A stretch of DNA of 24,957 nt, from contig NZ_DKLM01000019.1 in NCBI RefSeq assembly GCF_002455975.1, positions 1 to 24,957 on the forward strand. The letters run 5' to 3'. The position numbers and the translations under genes were made by a program. The stretch's first letter is position 1. Every line of letters begins with the position of its first letter. The notes beneath the pieces were generated by a model. That model was given only the letters and a program-made list of their open reading frames with translations, had not been told where the DNA came from and made no database searches. Shown here one piece after another: positions 24,136 to 24,957 of this stretch. This DNA comes from Clostridium sp. UBA6640. GTDB taxonomy: Bacteria; Bacillota; Clostridia; Clostridiales; Clostridiaceae.

Positions 24136-24497
24136 TTTTTCACCTCCAATATTAGTTACATCATGAGTATATAAGTAAACTAAGTAATATATTATAAATA
24201 CAAAGTATCTAATTATAATAATTTATTTGTGTAATATTATTAATTGTACCATGATTAACCAATTCATATCTATAAGTTTATGTTATAATTTACTTTTATT
24301 AACGAACTATATCCTAAAGGAGCTACATTCATACCTTCATTATTTTCACGTTAAATATCTCTTAATTTTTTAGTTTTAAGATGAGCGGTTAAGCATAAGT
24401 TACATATGAAAAAGCCTCAGTGCTCCCAATTATATGACACCTAATAACCGAATAAAACTTGTATTAAAAAGTGCTGGCAATTCATATCTCATGCTCA

Positions 24498-24659
24498 CTA
24501 ATTATTTGTTTTTTCTCTGATGCTCCCGCCTGTATAGGCTTGTGAATCTTTGTAGAGCATCTTTTTATTTAGGACTTCTTCTGCTTCACTTATAACAATT
24601 AAAAGATAATACTCATCTATCACTTTGATTTTAATCTCATCTAATTTTGCTCTTCTCAT
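24498..24659 (-). CDS. Possible 53-residue small protein, unknown function
   Basis: An ATG-to-TAG frame whose codon use looks like real coding sequence: charged start MRRAKLDEIKIKV, hydrophobic core YYLLIVI, then EAEEVLNKK and a polar tail SQAYTGGSIREK. No family recognised. A weakness is that no ribosome binding site is visible before the ATG (A-rich AAATATAA only), and a stop precedes the ATG directly. A second coding-like fragment lies just upstream (24697-24831) in another frame, so this may be the end of a decayed gene. The GATGCTC/GAGCATC pair at 24519-24561 lies inside this frame. Confidence 0.4.
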   Translation of the reverse strand: MRRAKLDEIKIKVIDEYYLLIVISEAEEVLNKKMLYKDSQAYTGGSIREKTNN

Positions 24660-24696
24660 TTATATTTTTTTTATTTTATAGTATCTCTTATAACTC

Positions 24697-24831
24697 TTAG
24701 CTGCTCTTGTCTGATTTATGAGAAGATACAACTCCTAATGCATAGCCTTTCTCCATATTTTCCCATAAGGTATAAAATTTTAATTTAGCGATAATAAAAT
24801 CCAATTTTATATTGACATTTTCTGATGCTCG
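24697..24831 (-). pseudogene. Coding-like fragment without start codon
   Basis: A 44-codon open frame ending in TAA. It reads naturally (KLDFIIAKLKFYTLWENMEKGY, then ALGVVSSHKSDKSS) but lacks a start at its beginning; the only internal ATG would leave 19 residues and has no ribosome binding site. It is followed 37 bases later by the 53-residue frame. Together they may be relics of one or two small genes cut off by the promoter region of a plus-strand gene. No family recognised. Confidence 0.3.
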
Positions 24832-24840
24832 TTATATAAG
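24812..24840 (+). promoter_or_regulatory. Plus-strand promoter facing out of the window
   Basis: TTGACA (24812-24817), a 17-base spacer and TATAAG (24835-24840) form a strong sigma-A match. It would transcribe rightward with a leader of at least 110 bases to the ribosome binding site at the window edge. This is the only convincing plus-strand expression signal in the window. Confidence 0.6.
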
Positions 24841-24938
24841 TTAATTGTAAAGTTTATGTTAAGAAGGTTTAATAATTTTTAGCAGTAAGTTTTATTTAGC
24901 ATATTTAACTATTTCTATTAAAAATTGAAATCACAAAT

Positions 24939-24949
24939 GAGGGGGAGAG
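24939..24949 (+). promoter_or_regulatory. Ribosome binding site of a gene starting beyond the window
   Basis: GAGGGGGAGAG lies 8 bases before the right edge and is a strong Shine-Dalgarno sequence on the plus strand. No start codon fits before the edge, so a start within a few bases outside is expected. It pairs with the promoter at 24812-24840. Confidence 0.5.
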
Positions 24950-24957
24950 ATAACTTT

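Noticed and set aside
24519..24570. Plus-strand terminator GATGCTC...GAGCATC followed by TTTTTATTT
   Set aside because: The spacer is long (29 bases), no plus-strand gene lies upstream, and the sequence falls inside a coding-like minus-strand frame. It could still be functional, but I could not support it.
1..24957. CRISPR array, prophage, toxin-antitoxin or defence island
   Set aside because: No regular repeat-spacer pattern, phage genes, recombinase or recognised defence domain is visible on either strand.

Overview
The window is AT-rich, closely packed, low-GC Firmicute DNA. Strong purine-rich ribosome binding sites, A/T-ending codons, oxygen-independent (cbi) corrin biosynthesis and a Clostridium-type gene set point to a Clostridium or close relative. 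This is an inference from gene content; no species marker is present. Nearly every gene lies on the minus strand, so the window reads from right to left.

The core (about 22.1 kb down to 4.2 kb) is one large cobalamin operon. A consensus sigma-A promoter (22064-22092) leads into a cobalamin riboswitch (21855-22008) and an intrinsic terminator (21748-21788). Nineteen tightly spaced genes follow: cbiP, cbiB, cobD, a precorrin-2 dehydrogenase, hemC, a cobA-hemD fusion, hemB, cbiA, cbiC, cbiD, cbiE, cbiT, cbiL, cbiF, cbiG, cbiH, cbiJ, an ECF-transporter S component and cbiK. A terminator (4238-4274) closes the unit. HemB, HemC and HemD carry 5-aminolevulinate to uroporphyrinogen III. CobA and the dehydrogenase carry it to sirohydrochlorin, and CbiK inserts cobalt. 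CbiL, H, F, G, D, J, E, T and C build the corrin ring. CbiA and CbiP amidate it, and CobD with CbiB attach the aminopropanol arm. Genes for making 5-aminolevulinate (hemA, hemL), corrinoid adenosylation and nucleotide-loop assembly (cobU, cobS, cobT, cobC) are absent from the window. The S component may bring in a lower-ligand precursor or corrinoid.

Left flank (1-4.1 kb): a PhzF-family isomerase gene with its own terminator and an extended -10 promoter, tRNA-Glu(UUC) with promoter and terminator, a monofunctional haem catalase, and a small SGNH/GDSL esterase. The interval 1053-1956 also holds a short perfect palindrome and a pair of GTGGCC repeats that may be an insertion-sequence relic.

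Right flank (22.1-24.96 kb): about 670 bp with hairpins and relic-like open frames but no supportable gene, then a class I methyltransferase gene and a small CD3324-family protein gene. The last kilobase holds short minus-strand frames (27, 53 and about 44 codons), nested inverted repeats, and at the right edge a plus-strand promoter and ribosome binding site for a gene that begins outside the window.

I see no CRISPR array, no intact mobile element and no clearly new defence or biosynthetic system. The least explained parts are the small frames and alternative hairpins beside the CD3324-family gene, the hairpin element near 22.4 kb, and the near-identical promoter-like segments on both sides of phzF.
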